Source of the DNA: Phycisphaerales bacterium
GTDB taxonomy: Bacteria; Planctomycetota; Phycisphaerae; Phycisphaerales; UBA5793
DNA length: 64,000 nt
Direction of reading: 5' to 3'
Assembly (NCBI GenBank): GCA_020852515.1
Contig: JADZAS010000013.1
Location: 372,001-436,000 of the forward strand
The first letter of the stretch is position 1; the number at the start of each line of letters is the position of its first letter. Under the pieces are notes generated by a model. That model did no database searches, was not told where the DNA came from, and worked only from the letters and a program-made list of their open reading frames with translations. This document shows, one piece after another, positions 44,685 through 53,833 of the stretch. The position numbers were made by a program, and so were the translations under genes.

Positions 44685-45330
44685 ATCGCCCGCCGGTAGG
44701 AGGGGTCCAGATGTCTCAGCTTACCGACGTCGCTTCGGCGAGGTTGTAGGCCGGGGGTGGCATGGCGTATTCCGGCGCATTCAGTCACAATACCGGCGTC
44801 TGTTTCGAAAGCGGAACCATGTTTATGTGCATGAGGGACCTTTTTCCCCGCCGCACAACAGTTCCTTACGGTTTGGCCAGTATGTACGCTGTGAAGATCT
44901 TCCGATGTGCGTCGTCGAGTCGATTGTCACGCACGGCGGCAAATCGATGCTCGATCTCGATTTCCAGGAGATGCGTCAGAACGCCGTGATGTGGGTCGCA
45001 TTCAGCAACGGCGATCCTGTCGGCATGCTGTTTACTCGACAAGGGCAGCACTTCGCGAGGTGGTTCGTTGATCTCAATCCTGACGACATCGTCATTTTCA
45101 GAATGCGCACTTATCCGGAATACCGTGGCCGCGGAATAGCTCCTGCACTGATGACGCATGCTATTTGGTCGCTCTGCGCGAATGGAACGCGAGCATTTAT
45201 CGATTGCCGCGTGTACAACCAGCCTTCTATTCGGTCTATTCTTAAATCCGGGTTCAGGCGCATTGCCACGATGAAGCCGCTGAGGCGCGACGATGTGCTT
45301 CCCGATCGTGATGGACGACCGGACGCGTGA
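44677..45330 (+). CDS. GNAT-family N-acetyltransferase
   Basis: The product is 217 aa from ATG 44677, overlapping the previous gene by 8 bp; the frame can be extended upstream but into the other gene. The acetyl-CoA motif YPEYRGRGIAPALMTHAI (R-x-x-G-x-G/A) is clear, followed by CRVYNQPSIRSILKSGF. The N-terminal ~55 residues are Arg-rich. It likely acetylates an amino sugar or another EPS component. Donor and acceptor unproven. Confidence 0.82.
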   Translation: MIESPAGRRGPDVSAYRRRFGEVVGRGWHGVFRRIQSQYRRLFRKRNHVYVHEGPFSPPHNSSLRFGQYVRCEDLPMCVVESIVTHGGKSMLDLDFQEMRQNAVMWVAFSNGDPVGMLFTRQGQHFARWFVDLNPDDIVIFRMRTYPEYRGRGIAPALMTHAIWSLCANGTRAFIDCRVYNQPSIRSILKSGFRRIATMKPLRRDDVLPDRDGRPDA

Positions 45331-46499
45331 ATAGCTACTCGCCCATTGAGGAGCGGCGCACGGGATCGCTTGCACTCTCCTGTTCGGCTGCTGCAACAAC
45401 CTGCTCGGAAGGCCTCGTGCCAGTTCACGATGCCGGTATTCAAACACCCAGCTCGACTACCGCGACAGCGGGCCAAGCGGCCTCCGTCAGCGACGTCGAT
45501 TGGGAGACATTCGTTGCGTCTCACGATGATGGGCATCATGAGCAGTGCGTGGAGTATTCGCGACAAAGAGAGAGCCGGGGATTTGCTCGCTCTCGAGTGG
45601 CGATCTGCAGAGGCGGAGCGGTCGTAGCCGGCTGCAACGCGATCATCGCCTCTACTCCAGTCGGCCGTCTCGGGCTCATCCAGCGTGCTCCCATCGTGCA
45701 GGACAATTGCGCTTCCCTCCTGACCGCGACGGTATCTTCTCTGGACGGGTTGGCGAGCGATAAGAGTCTCGCTGTGCTGCGGATCGACACCTTTCCGACG
45801 CAGACCGCAGTCCATCAGGTGCTGCTCGATGCCGGCTATTGCTGGTCTGCACCCTGGTGCGGCAAGCGCGCATCGCTGCTGATCTCGCTGCGCGCCGGCG
45901 ATGCAGACCTTCTTTCACAGATGAAGACCAAGGGGCGCTACAACACACGTCTTGCGGAGAAGGCCGGTGTCATCGTCGAGACCGGTTCGCTGAATGAAGT
46001 GCCGGAGTTCTATGAACTCCACAGCAAGACGGCAGCTCATCATGGCTTTCCGGTGTTTCCTCTCGAGTACTTTGCGTACCTCTGGAGACTCTTCGCCACG
46101 CGGAACCGGATGGCCTTCTTCATCGCGAGATTCAATGGCCGACCGGTGGCAGCAATCTGCAACACCGTCGTGGGATCGCGAATGTACTACGGCTGGGGCG
46201 GCATCGATCGGGATCCTTCGTGCAGCCGCCTCATGGCCAATTACCTGCTTCACTTTCGAGCAATGCAGTGGGCTCGAGAGCACGGCTGCACCCATTACGA
46301 CCTCTGCGGCGACACCGAGTTCAAACGGAAGCTTGGCGGCGAGCCGATTCTCTGGCCGCTGCCCTTGCGAAAGTTTTACGGCCCCTTCGCCGGCCTTCGC
46401 CGCTGCGCGTTGGAGACCTGCTGGAAGCGGCCGCTGCTGCGGCGAACTGTGGACCAGATCGCGTGGCGTGCTGGCTGCCGCCCGCGCCTGCCCTACTGA
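45327..46499 (+). CDS. FemAB/GNAT-like acyl- or aminoacyltransferase (1)
   Basis: The product is 390 aa with a GTG start at 45327 that overlaps the previous stop as GTGA. After a Ser/Thr/Ala-rich, variable N-terminus (about 1-55) comes a FemAB-type double GNAT region with TFPTQTAVHQVLLDAGYCW, RYNTRLAEKAGV, FYELHSKTAAHHGF and YDLCGDTEFKRKLGGEP. FemAB enzymes add amino acids from tRNA to peptidoglycan; relatives in exosortase loci are known. It is closely related to the next gene, a tandem duplication. Confidence 0.82.
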   Translation: MNSYSPIEERRTGSLALSCSAAATTCSEGLVPVHDAGIQTPSSTTATAGQAASVSDVDWETFVASHDDGHHEQCVEYSRQRESRGFARSRVAICRGGAVVAGCNAIIASTPVGRLGLIQRAPIVQDNCASLLTATVSSLDGLASDKSLAVLRIDTFPTQTAVHQVLLDAGYCWSAPWCGKRASLLISLRAGDADLLSQMKTKGRYNTRLAEKAGVIVETGSLNEVPEFYELHSKTAAHHGFPVFPLEYFAYLWRLFATRNRMAFFIARFNGRPVAAICNTVVGSRMYYGWGGIDRDPSCSRLMANYLLHFRAMQWAREHGCTHYDLCGDTEFKRKLGGEPILWPLPLRKFYGPFAGLRRCALETCWKRPLLRRTVDQIAWRAGCRPRLPY

Positions 46500-46500
46500 G

Positions 46501-47625
46501 ATGCACAGCGCTCTTCACCGTACATTGCCCGCGTCGCTGGCGTCCTCCGTTCCGCACGAACGGGCGAGCGAGCCCAGTGAAACCGAAAGAAGAGCGCAAA
46601 GCGGCGCCGACTTTGACGCCGATGAGTGGAACGCGTTCGTTGCCGAGGCCCTCCACGGGTACCACGAGCAGACCTACATGTACGCGATGGTTCGGCAAAA
46701 CTTTGGATTCGCGTGCCGACACGTATTCATTCGTCAGGCGGGAAGGCTCGTCGCCGGTGCTCAGGTTCTCCTGCGACGAACGCCGATCGGGCTCCTCGCG
46801 CACGTGTGGCGAGCCCCCATTGCCGTGGAAGATCAGCCCGAGCTGCTCGACCAGGCGGCGCGGGCGATTGACGATGCCGCGCGAGAGTGGCGCGTCGCTT
46901 CGATCCGGATTGATACGCTGCCGACACAGGATGCGGCGCGGCGGGCCCTGCGGGAGCAGGGATTCTGCCCCAGTGACGCGTGGATTGGAAAGAAGACCTC
47001 GCTCGTGATCCCGCTGGTTGGGAGCGACGATGCATTGCTCGCGCGCATTCGCCGCAAGACCCGTTACAACATGCGCATCGCCGCGCGCGAGGGAGTGGAC
47101 ATCCGGGTTGAGATGACCGGCAAGATCTCCGAGTTCTACGAACTCTACCGCCAATCCGCGGCGCACAACGGATTCGTTCCCTTTGAACAAAGGTACTTCG
47201 AGCAGATCTGGCGCACCTTTGCGCCGCGCGGCCGAGCGATGATGTGCACTGCATCGCTCGGCGACCGGCCAATCTCGATGCTGTTGAGCATGAAGTGCGG
47301 TGAACGCCTGTACCCCTCCTGGATCGGCACGGACCGTGACGCTCTCCACCGCAACCTGCAGGTCGGTGGTTTGCTCTACTACGAGGCAATGCGCTGGGGA
47401 CGCGACCACGGCTGCTCGCTGCTGGACTTCCAGGACGCGATGCCGTACAAGCGTCTTTATTCGGATCAGGAACTCTCCTGGCCGGTGCCGATGCGGAAGT
47501 ACTACGGCCCGCTCCGAGCCGCCAGATCGCGTGCGGTCGAATGCTCATGGTCAAGGCCAGCCCTTCGCCGCTCGATCACGGCCGCCGCGCAACGTCTCGG
47601 ACTGCGGCCGCGAATGCCTTATTGA
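46501..47625 (+). CDS. FemAB/GNAT-like acyl- or aminoacyltransferase (2)
   Basis: The product is 374 aa from ATG 46501, one base after the previous stop. It is a paralogue of 45327-46499: matching blocks include RIDTLPTQDAARRAL, RYNMRIAAREGV, FYELYRQSAAHNGF and the ending RPRMPY versus RPRLPY in the partner. The N-terminal ~45 residues are not shared. Duplicate copies may act on two positions or donors. The 88-bp gap to the next gene is the largest in this part of the array. Confidence 0.82.
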   Translation: MHSALHRTLPASLASSVPHERASEPSETERRAQSGADFDADEWNAFVAEALHGYHEQTYMYAMVRQNFGFACRHVFIRQAGRLVAGAQVLLRRTPIGLLAHVWRAPIAVEDQPELLDQAARAIDDAAREWRVASIRIDTLPTQDAARRALREQGFCPSDAWIGKKTSLVIPLVGSDDALLARIRRKTRYNMRIAAREGVDIRVEMTGKISEFYELYRQSAAHNGFVPFEQRYFEQIWRTFAPRGRAMMCTASLGDRPISMLLSMKCGERLYPSWIGTDRDALHRNLQVGGLLYYEAMRWGRDHGCSLLDFQDAMPYKRLYSDQELSWPVPMRKYYGPLRAARSRAVECSWSRPALRRSITAAAQRLGLRPRMPY

Positions 47626-47713
47626 CCATAGTGACGCACGACGCAAACTGTCCAATTCACTTTCGGTCCGGAGACGGCGGGTAACTCCGATGCCCGTGAG
47701 GGAGACTCACCAA

Positions 47714-49318
47714 ATGCAACCTATTTATCTTTACGACACGACTTTACGAGATGGTACTCAAGGCGCCAACATCAGCTTCAGTTCCGCCGACAAACTGGCA
47801 ATTTGCCATCGACTCGATTCGTTCGGAATTCACTATATTGAGGGTGGGTGGCCAGGATCAAACCCACGTGATCTGCAGTTTTTCGAGCTTGCGAGAAAGG
47901 CACGCTTCAAACACGCCAAGCTGGCCGCATTCTCTTCCACACGGCGCGCACATACAGATGTCACTGCAGATGCGAATATCCGGGCGTTAATCGACAGTGA
48001 AGCGCCCGTCATCGCGATCTTTGGCAAGAGCTGGGACGTACATGTTGAGCGAGCACTGTGCACAACTCTGGACGAAAATCTGCGCATGATCGCTGAGTCG
48101 GTCGCGTACATGAAGCAGCGTGGCCGCGAGGTGGTCTATGACGCCGAGCAGTTCTTTGATGGATTCAAACACAACCGCGACTATGCGCTGCAGACGTTGT
48201 TTGCTGCGGTAGATGCAGACGCAGATTTCATCACGCTATGCGATACCAATGGCGGCACTTTGCCAAGCGACATCAGTGCGATCACGACCAGCGTGCGTGA
48301 CGCTCTGAGAGTCAGGTACGGCAGTTCCCGAACTGTCAGACTCGGCATTCACACTCACAATGACTGCGGCATGGCCGTAGCCAACACAATCGTCGCGGTA
48401 CAGGCTGGCGCTGAGATGGTTCAGGGAACGATCAACGGATATGGGGAAAGAACGGGCAATGCTGATCTGACCTCCGTAATTCCTGTGCTGAAGCTGAAAC
48501 TCGGGCTAAGCTGCGTGTCGGATGATCAACTCGCCGGGCTAACAGATCTGGCGCGTTACGTGAGCGAGACGGCGAACATGATTCCGCAGAACTCACGCCC
48601 CTTTGTAGGAAAGAACGCGTTTGCTCACAAGGCGGGCGTCCACGTCAACGCGATCATGAAGTTCCCTGAATCGTACGAGCACATGGAACCCGCACTGGTC
48701 GGCAATCAGAGGCGCATTGTGGTTTCGGACTTGGCGGGGAAGAGCAACATGGAGTTCAAGGCCAAGGAATTTGGCTTTGAGTTTGGAAAGGACGGTTTGG
48801 ACAGCCGCACACTAGTCGCGGAAATCAAGCGCCTTGAGCAAGAAGGTTACCAGTTTGACAGAGCCGAGGGGTCCTTCAAGGTATTGATGCAAAAGCTCAC
48901 GGAGCGATTCCGTCCGTTGTTTGAGCTTGAGGCGCTGCGAATCACCATCGAGAAGGACCGACACGACAGCAGTCTCGTTCATGCAGTACTGAAGATTCGG
49001 GTCGGCGACAGCATTGAGATGACCGCTGCGGAAGGAAGCGAAACTGTCGATGTGCTCGACAGGGCGCTACACAAAGCTCTGGATGTCCATTACCCGGAGC
49101 TCCAGACTCTGAAGACAATCGACTACAACATCAGAGTGATAGAGGGACACAATGGCTCTCCATCACGTTCCAGAGTCTCGATCGAGTCACGGGATGGCGA
49201 TCATCGGTGGAGCACGATGGGCGTCTCTCCAAATGTGATCGAGGCCTGCTGGACGGCACTGGCAGATAGCTTTCACTATAAGCTCATCCGGCCGCAAAAT
49301 GCCTCACCAATCGGCTGA
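47714..49318 (+). CDS. cimA: Citramalate synthase-type enzyme (HMG-CoA-lyase-like family)
   Basis: The product is 534 aa from ATG 47714, with GAGGGAG at 47698-47704; an upstream ATG at 47690 is in frame but less well placed. Metal and substrate motifs are DTTLRDGTQG, IEGGWPGSNPRD (typical of CimA rather than LeuA), YGERTGNAD and HTHNDCGMAVAN. A C-terminal regulatory domain follows (about 400-534). CimA makes citramalate from pyruvate and acetyl-CoA in a leucine-like isoleucine route. Inside an EPS array its job may be general or an acyl precursor. Base composition looks lower in G+C. Confidence 0.88.
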   Translation: MQPIYLYDTTLRDGTQGANISFSSADKLAICHRLDSFGIHYIEGGWPGSNPRDLQFFELARKARFKHAKLAAFSSTRRAHTDVTADANIRALIDSEAPVIAIFGKSWDVHVERALCTTLDENLRMIAESVAYMKQRGREVVYDAEQFFDGFKHNRDYALQTLFAAVDADADFITLCDTNGGTLPSDISAITTSVRDALRVRYGSSRTVRLGIHTHNDCGMAVANTIVAVQAGAEMVQGTINGYGERTGNADLTSVIPVLKLKLGLSCVSDDQLAGLTDLARYVSETANMIPQNSRPFVGKNAFAHKAGVHVNAIMKFPESYEHMEPALVGNQRRIVVSDLAGKSNMEFKAKEFGFEFGKDGLDSRTLVAEIKRLEQEGYQFDRAEGSFKVLMQKLTERFRPLFELEALRITIEKDRHDSSLVHAVLKIRVGDSIEMTAAEGSETVDVLDRALHKALDVHYPELQTLKTIDYNIRVIEGHNGSPSRSRVSIESRDGDHRWSTMGVSPNVIEACWTALADSFHYKLIRPQNASPIG

Positions 49319-49377
49319 CGCTTCCGTGTCATTTGCTGTCAGGATCAGTTCAAGAATGGGTAAGGCAATCATTCTCG

Positions 49378-50421
49378 ATGGCTGATACCGCCGTCATCAT
49401 TATCGGACGCAATGAAGGCGAGAGACTGCGAAGGGCGATTGCTTCAATCCCACAAAACGAGGGCCATTCTCTTTACGTGGATTCCGGCTCCACAGATGGC
49501 AGTATCGAAATCGCGAGATCTCTCGTTGCGGTGCACCAACTCAATCCTTCGACTCCCTTTTCCGCCGCACGCGCCAGGGCGGAGGGCGTGGAAGTATTGG
49601 CACGAGAGTACGCCAGAGTCGATTACATCCAGTTTCTCGATGGTGACTGCGAGCTTGCTTCCGAATGGCTGCGACAAGCCGCGGCCTACCTTGATCAGCA
49701 TGAAGACGTCGCCATCGTCTGCGGGCAACTCAGTGAAGCACAATCCGATGTGTTGCTCTATCGCAAGCTGAGTCCGCAAACCTGGAAGCAGCCCGCAGGT
49801 GATGTGGAGGCTTGCGGCGGCATCTTTATGATTCGAGCGCTAGCGTATGAGGCCGTCGGAGGGTTCAACCGCTCACTGCTTACCCGCGAGGAAAGCGATC
49901 TCTGTGCCAGGATCAGAGCCGCAGGGGGACGAGTCGTTCGGCTGGATCTCCCGATGGCCTGCCACGATTCGGGAATTGACACCTTTTCACAGTGGTGGGC
50001 GCGGGCCGTCTGGGGTGGGTATGGCGATGCGCTGAGCATCCGCAACAGTCGCGCAAACCGGCGGCGTCTTCGCCGAATGTGGACGGCTCTACTGCTACCA
50101 CCCACGCTTCTTGTCATTGGGTGCTTTGGGATGATCTGGTCACTCTGGTTTGCGGCCGCCATCGTCTGCGGACTGGCGGGTATTGGAGTGCAGTTCACGA
50201 GAACAGCTGTCGCGCGTTGGCGACAGGGCGACTCAGTTTCCTACGCGCTCCAGTTCTCCGCTTTTTCGTCCCTGCGGGTGATCGCGGGGGGAGTCGGCTT
50301 TCTGAGATACTACACCCAGCGGGGTGCGACTGCGAAGCGCCCCGACCCGCGTCCGGGCCTGGACGCGACGGTAATCGATGCGGTGTCAGAGCACGATCGG
50401 TGTGCCGCCGACGCTGTCTGA
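49378..50421 (+). CDS. GT2 family glycosyltransferase
   Basis: The product is 347 aa from ATG 49378. GT-A motifs: AVIIIGRNEGERL, YVDSGSTDGSI, QFLDGDCEL (DxD region) and ESDLCARIRAAGG. Two hydrophobic helices near the C-terminus (about 240-285) make it a membrane-associated transferase. It adds a sugar to the lipid-linked EPS unit; the sugar is unknown. 59 bp after the cimA-type gene. Confidence 0.88.
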   Translation: MADTAVIIIGRNEGERLRRAIASIPQNEGHSLYVDSGSTDGSIEIARSLVAVHQLNPSTPFSAARARAEGVEVLAREYARVDYIQFLDGDCELASEWLRQAAAYLDQHEDVAIVCGQLSEAQSDVLLYRKLSPQTWKQPAGDVEACGGIFMIRALAYEAVGGFNRSLLTREESDLCARIRAAGGRVVRLDLPMACHDSGIDTFSQWWARAVWGGYGDALSIRNSRANRRRLRRMWTALLLPPTLLVIGCFGMIWSLWFAAAIVCGLAGIGVQFTRTAVARWRQGDSVSYALQFSAFSSLRVIAGGVGFLRYYTQRGATAKRPDPRPGLDATVIDAVSEHDRCAADAV

Positions 50422-50430
50422 GAACAATCG

Positions 50431-51678
50431 ATGAGTGGCAATCGCACTGTTGTTGTACTCGGAGTCACTTGTAACGGGCTCTCCGTCGTCCGAAGTTTCG
50501 GACGACGTGGCATTCCCGTTGTCGCGGTCGATTCCTACACGGACCGCGCTGGCCTCGGTTCGCGCTATGCCAAGGTCATATTCGCTCCGACCAATATCAT
50601 TGAGGACGAATCGCCCTGGCTTGACTTTCTGATCAAACTGGCCTCCCGCGAAGCGGAAAAGCCGATTCTCTTTCCAACCGAGGATGCCTATGTGTTGTTT
50701 ATCGCGAAGCATCGCGAGGAACTGGGCACCTGCTACGACTTCAACCTACCGCCGGACGAAGTTGTTCAAGCATCCGTCAGCAAGCTGGGCACTCACGCAC
50801 TCGCAGTCAAGTGCGATATTCCGACACCGTGGACCTATCTAGTGCAGACGTATGAGGACTATGAACGGATCAAGGATCAGGTTTCGTTCCCATGCGCCTT
50901 AAAGCCGTCGCTGGCACACGTGTGGTTGCGAAAGTACACTGACGAGAAGCTGCTGGTCATTGAACGACCCGAGCAGTTGCACGAGCGACTGCGAGAGCTG
51001 ATGCGCCTTGGGATTGAAGTGATCCTTCAGGAGATCATCCCGGGTGGGGATGAACAGGTGTTCGTGTTCGGTGTCTACGTCGGCAGAAGCGGACAGGTGC
51101 TCGGGCACACCGTCATGCACAAGCTGCGCCAGTGGCCGGTCGATTTTGGAGTCGGGGCATTCGACGTGAGCGTGATTGAACCTGGACTGAAGGAGACGGC
51201 GTTCGAGTTGATTCGCAAGTCCGGTTACCGCGGAATGGCGTCAACAGAGTACATGCTTGACCCCCGAGATGGTCTCTACAAGCTCATCGACATCAATCCG
51301 AGAACCTGCATGATCGGGGAGCTGGCGATCGCGAGCGGAGTCGATCTTCCGTACCTCTACTATCGCGATGTCATCGGTGACCAGGTGGAGCCAGTGGAGC
51401 CGTGCAAGCTTGGGGTGAAGTGGTTCTGCTTCGAGTGGGACCTGAAGAGTTTCCTAGAGCACAGACGCCGTGGCGAATTGACCCTGCGAGGCTGGCTGGC
51501 CTCATTGCGCGGGAAGCGTGTGTGTGCGTACTACGCAGCGGACGATCCAAAGCCGTTCTTCACGGCGATGATTCAGCTTGTGCGGCGCACTTTCAGCAAT
51601 GCCATTGGTCGCTCCGCGCCCAGATCAAATGAGCCGTGTCGGCAATCCGTACTTTCAGGTTCCGAGTGCCAGTCCTGA
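50431..51678 (+). CDS. ATP-grasp domain ligase
   Basis: The product is 415 aa, 9 bp after the glycosyltransferase. The N-terminal Rossmann-like part (VVVLGVTCNGLSVVRSFGRRGIPVVAVD) precedes an ATP-grasp fold with PCALKPSLAHVW (Lys), VILQEIIPGGDEQVFVF and LYKLIDINPRTCMIG (metal-binding Asp/Asn). Such enzymes join a carboxylate to an amine or alcohol with ATP. In this locus it could attach an amino acid or acid to a sugar. The product is not predictable from sequence. Confidence 0.85.
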   Translation: MSGNRTVVVLGVTCNGLSVVRSFGRRGIPVVAVDSYTDRAGLGSRYAKVIFAPTNIIEDESPWLDFLIKLASREAEKPILFPTEDAYVLFIAKHREELGTCYDFNLPPDEVVQASVSKLGTHALAVKCDIPTPWTYLVQTYEDYERIKDQVSFPCALKPSLAHVWLRKYTDEKLLVIERPEQLHERLRELMRLGIEVILQEIIPGGDEQVFVFGVYVGRSGQVLGHTVMHKLRQWPVDFGVGAFDVSVIEPGLKETAFELIRKSGYRGMASTEYMLDPRDGLYKLIDINPRTCMIGELAIASGVDLPYLYYRDVIGDQVEPVEPCKLGVKWFCFEWDLKSFLEHRRRGELTLRGWLASLRGKRVCAYYAADDPKPFFTAMIQLVRRTFSNAIGRSAPRSNEPCRQSVLSGSECQS

Positions 51679-52709
51679 TGCAGCAGGTGCGAACGCGTCT
51701 CGATCGAGCCGCCTCGAAAGCGGGAGTCTTGCGGGCGTACGAAGACTGCAGATCTCCTGGTGTGGCTGTGTTGATGTACCACCGCGTCCTTCCGGCGGGG
51801 CAGGCACGCGAGTATCCGCTGGCTTCGCTGGCGATGCCGGTTCACGCGTTTGAGGAGCAGGTCGCGTGGTTGGCCGGGCGGTATCACGTCGTCTCGCTTC
51901 GCGATGCGGCGGAGATGCTGCACCGCGGCGAGGCGCCAGAGAAGCGGGTCATCGCGCTCACGTTTGACGACGGCTACGCGGACAACTTCGAAAACGTGGG
52001 GCCGATCCTGGAGCGGTATGGTCTGCGCGGCACGTTCTTTGTCACGACCGGATTCGTCGAAGGCAGCGAGCCGATGTGGTTTGACATCGCGGCGGAAGCC
52101 TGGCTGAGAGGTTCGCCCAGCGCCCGGGAGGGCATGGTTGCATCCCTGCCGAAGCCGCCCGACAGACGCGTGGCACGGGAGGGCGGCATTCGAGTGTGGA
52201 TGCAGGGCTTGAAGCAAGTGCGGCCCGGCGAACGGTTGGCGCTGATCGACCGAGCGACCAAACTGGCTCCGGGCGGGGCTGATCCGGCCAAGTACCGCGC
52301 GATGACGCGCGAGCAGGTAGCCGAGCTGCACGCGCGTGGACACGAAATCGGCTCTCACACCATTACGCACCCGATTCTGACGCAACTCGATGATGGTGAA
52401 TTGCTTCGCGAACTTGTGGAGTCCAAGGACACACTCGAATCGTGGATCGGCGACGAAGTGTCGAGCTTCTGCTACCCCAATGGAGACTGGGACGAACGCG
52501 TGAAGGCGGCCGCGCTCGAAGCCGGGTATCGCGTCGCCTGCACGACGACGCCTGGCTTCAACCGGCGCCAGACGGATCGCCTGTTGCTCAGCCGGTTCGA
52601 CATCACTCCGCAGAGGGTGCTGAATGCCGATGGCACTCACGATCTGCTCGGGTTTCGTGCGGAGGTTTGCGGGTGGCGGCACCTGTGCCGAAGGCTGATG
52701 TTTCGATGA
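51678..52709 (+). CDS. Polysaccharide deacetylase family protein (2)
   Basis: The product is 343 aa from ATG 51678, overlapping the previous stop by one base (TGATG); an upstream GTG at 51636 is possible. NodB motifs: ALTFDDGYADN and GSHTITHPIL (His ligands), plus FCYPNGDWDERV. The start VAVLMYHRVLP is typical. It deacetylates an exported or lipid-linked sugar. Differs clearly from the deacetylase at 41629. Confidence 0.9.
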   Translation: MQQVRTRLDRAASKAGVLRAYEDCRSPGVAVLMYHRVLPAGQAREYPLASLAMPVHAFEEQVAWLAGRYHVVSLRDAAEMLHRGEAPEKRVIALTFDDGYADNFENVGPILERYGLRGTFFVTTGFVEGSEPMWFDIAAEAWLRGSPSAREGMVASLPKPPDRRVAREGGIRVWMQGLKQVRPGERLALIDRATKLAPGGADPAKYRAMTREQVAELHARGHEIGSHTITHPILTQLDDGELLRELVESKDTLESWIGDEVSSFCYPNGDWDERVKAAALEAGYRVACTTTPGFNRRQTDRLLLSRFDITPQRVLNADGTHDLLGFRAEVCGWRHLCRRLMFR

Positions 52710-53833
52710 GTTCAATCTTGGCAACACCTTCGATTGCGGAACAGCGGGCCGGCGAGAGCCGGGGCCCGGCACTCGGCGCTGCAACAGTCCGCGCAACCCT
52801 GATCGGCAGCGGCAAGATCTCTGAGCAGCACATCCTGGCGCTTCGGCATCGGGTCGGATGCGAAGTTGCGGCGATTTGCGACCTTTCGCCAGCCATGGCG
52901 CGCTTCACGGCGGAACGGTTCAGCATCCCGGCGACGTTCACTGACTTTGAGCGCATGCTCAGTGAGTGTGAGCCGCAAGTCGTGCACGTTCTCACCCCTG
53001 CCGCGTCGCATGCACGGATCGTGCGGCGATGCATCGAAGCCGGCCGGCACGTGATCGTGGAAAAGCCGGTGGCACTGTCGCACGAGGAGTTTTGCTCACT
53101 GCGGAGCCTCGCCGAGTCTAAGGGGGTTCTCCTCATCGAGAATCACAACTACCGGTTCAACCGGCCGTTTCTGTGGCTGGAGGAGCGGGTGGCCGACGGC
53201 GCCGTGGGCGAAGTTGAAGAGGTTGACGTCCGGCTGGCTCTGCGCATCCGCGACGGTGGACGGTACGCCGATGCCAACGCGCCGCATCCGAGTCATCAAC
53301 TACCGGCGGGAGCAATTCATGAATTCATCTCGCACCTGTGCTATCTCGCGCTGCGGCTTTGCGCGGCAGAGCCGGATCACGTCCGCGCGGCGTGGCGCAA
53401 CTTAGGCGGCGGAAGCATTTTCAAGTACGATGACCTGGACGCGGTCGTCGGATTCGGTCGGACGACCGCACGACTCCGCTTTACCTGCCGTCAGTGGCCG
53501 GATGAGTTCAGCGTTGCGGTGCGAGGCAGTCGTGGTCAGGCATTCATCGAAATGTTCAACCCGACCTGTCGACTCGTGCGACAGCGAGGCGGGAGCCCTC
53601 ACCTCGTGCCCCTGTTCAATTCACTCTCGAATGCGCGCTCTTGCCTTGCTTCTGGATTCGGCGGCGTGTGGGGCAAGATCGCCGGAAGGACCGCGTACGA
53701 GGGCCTCGAGCGACTCCTGAACTTGACCTACGACGCCATCGAGAGCGGCGGAGACCCTCCCGTAACTCTCGATGACATGGACCGCACGAGCCGGTTGATC
53801 GATGCGCTCCTTGCACTGGAGAATCAGGTTTGA
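52706..53833 (+). CDS. Gfo/Idh/MocA family oxidoreductase
   Basis: The product is 375 aa from ATG 52706, overlapping the deacetylase stop as ATGA. The NAD(P)-binding region reads RATLIGSGKISEQH near 30-43, and the catalytic EKPVALS motif lies near 120. It oxidises or reduces a sugar or nucleotide-sugar ring position, for example in making keto- or acidic sugars. The C-terminal half follows the family pattern. Substrate unknown. Confidence 0.88.
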   Translation: MSSILATPSIAEQRAGESRGPALGAATVRATLIGSGKISEQHILALRHRVGCEVAAICDLSPAMARFTAERFSIPATFTDFERMLSECEPQVVHVLTPAASHARIVRRCIEAGRHVIVEKPVALSHEEFCSLRSLAESKGVLLIENHNYRFNRPFLWLEERVADGAVGEVEEVDVRLALRIRDGGRYADANAPHPSHQLPAGAIHEFISHLCYLALRLCAAEPDHVRAAWRNLGGGSIFKYDDLDAVVGFGRTTARLRFTCRQWPDEFSVAVRGSRGQAFIEMFNPTCRLVRQRGGSPHLVPLFNSLSNARSCLASGFGGVWGKIAGRTAYEGLERLLNLTYDAIESGGDPPVTLDDMDRTSRLIDALLALENQV

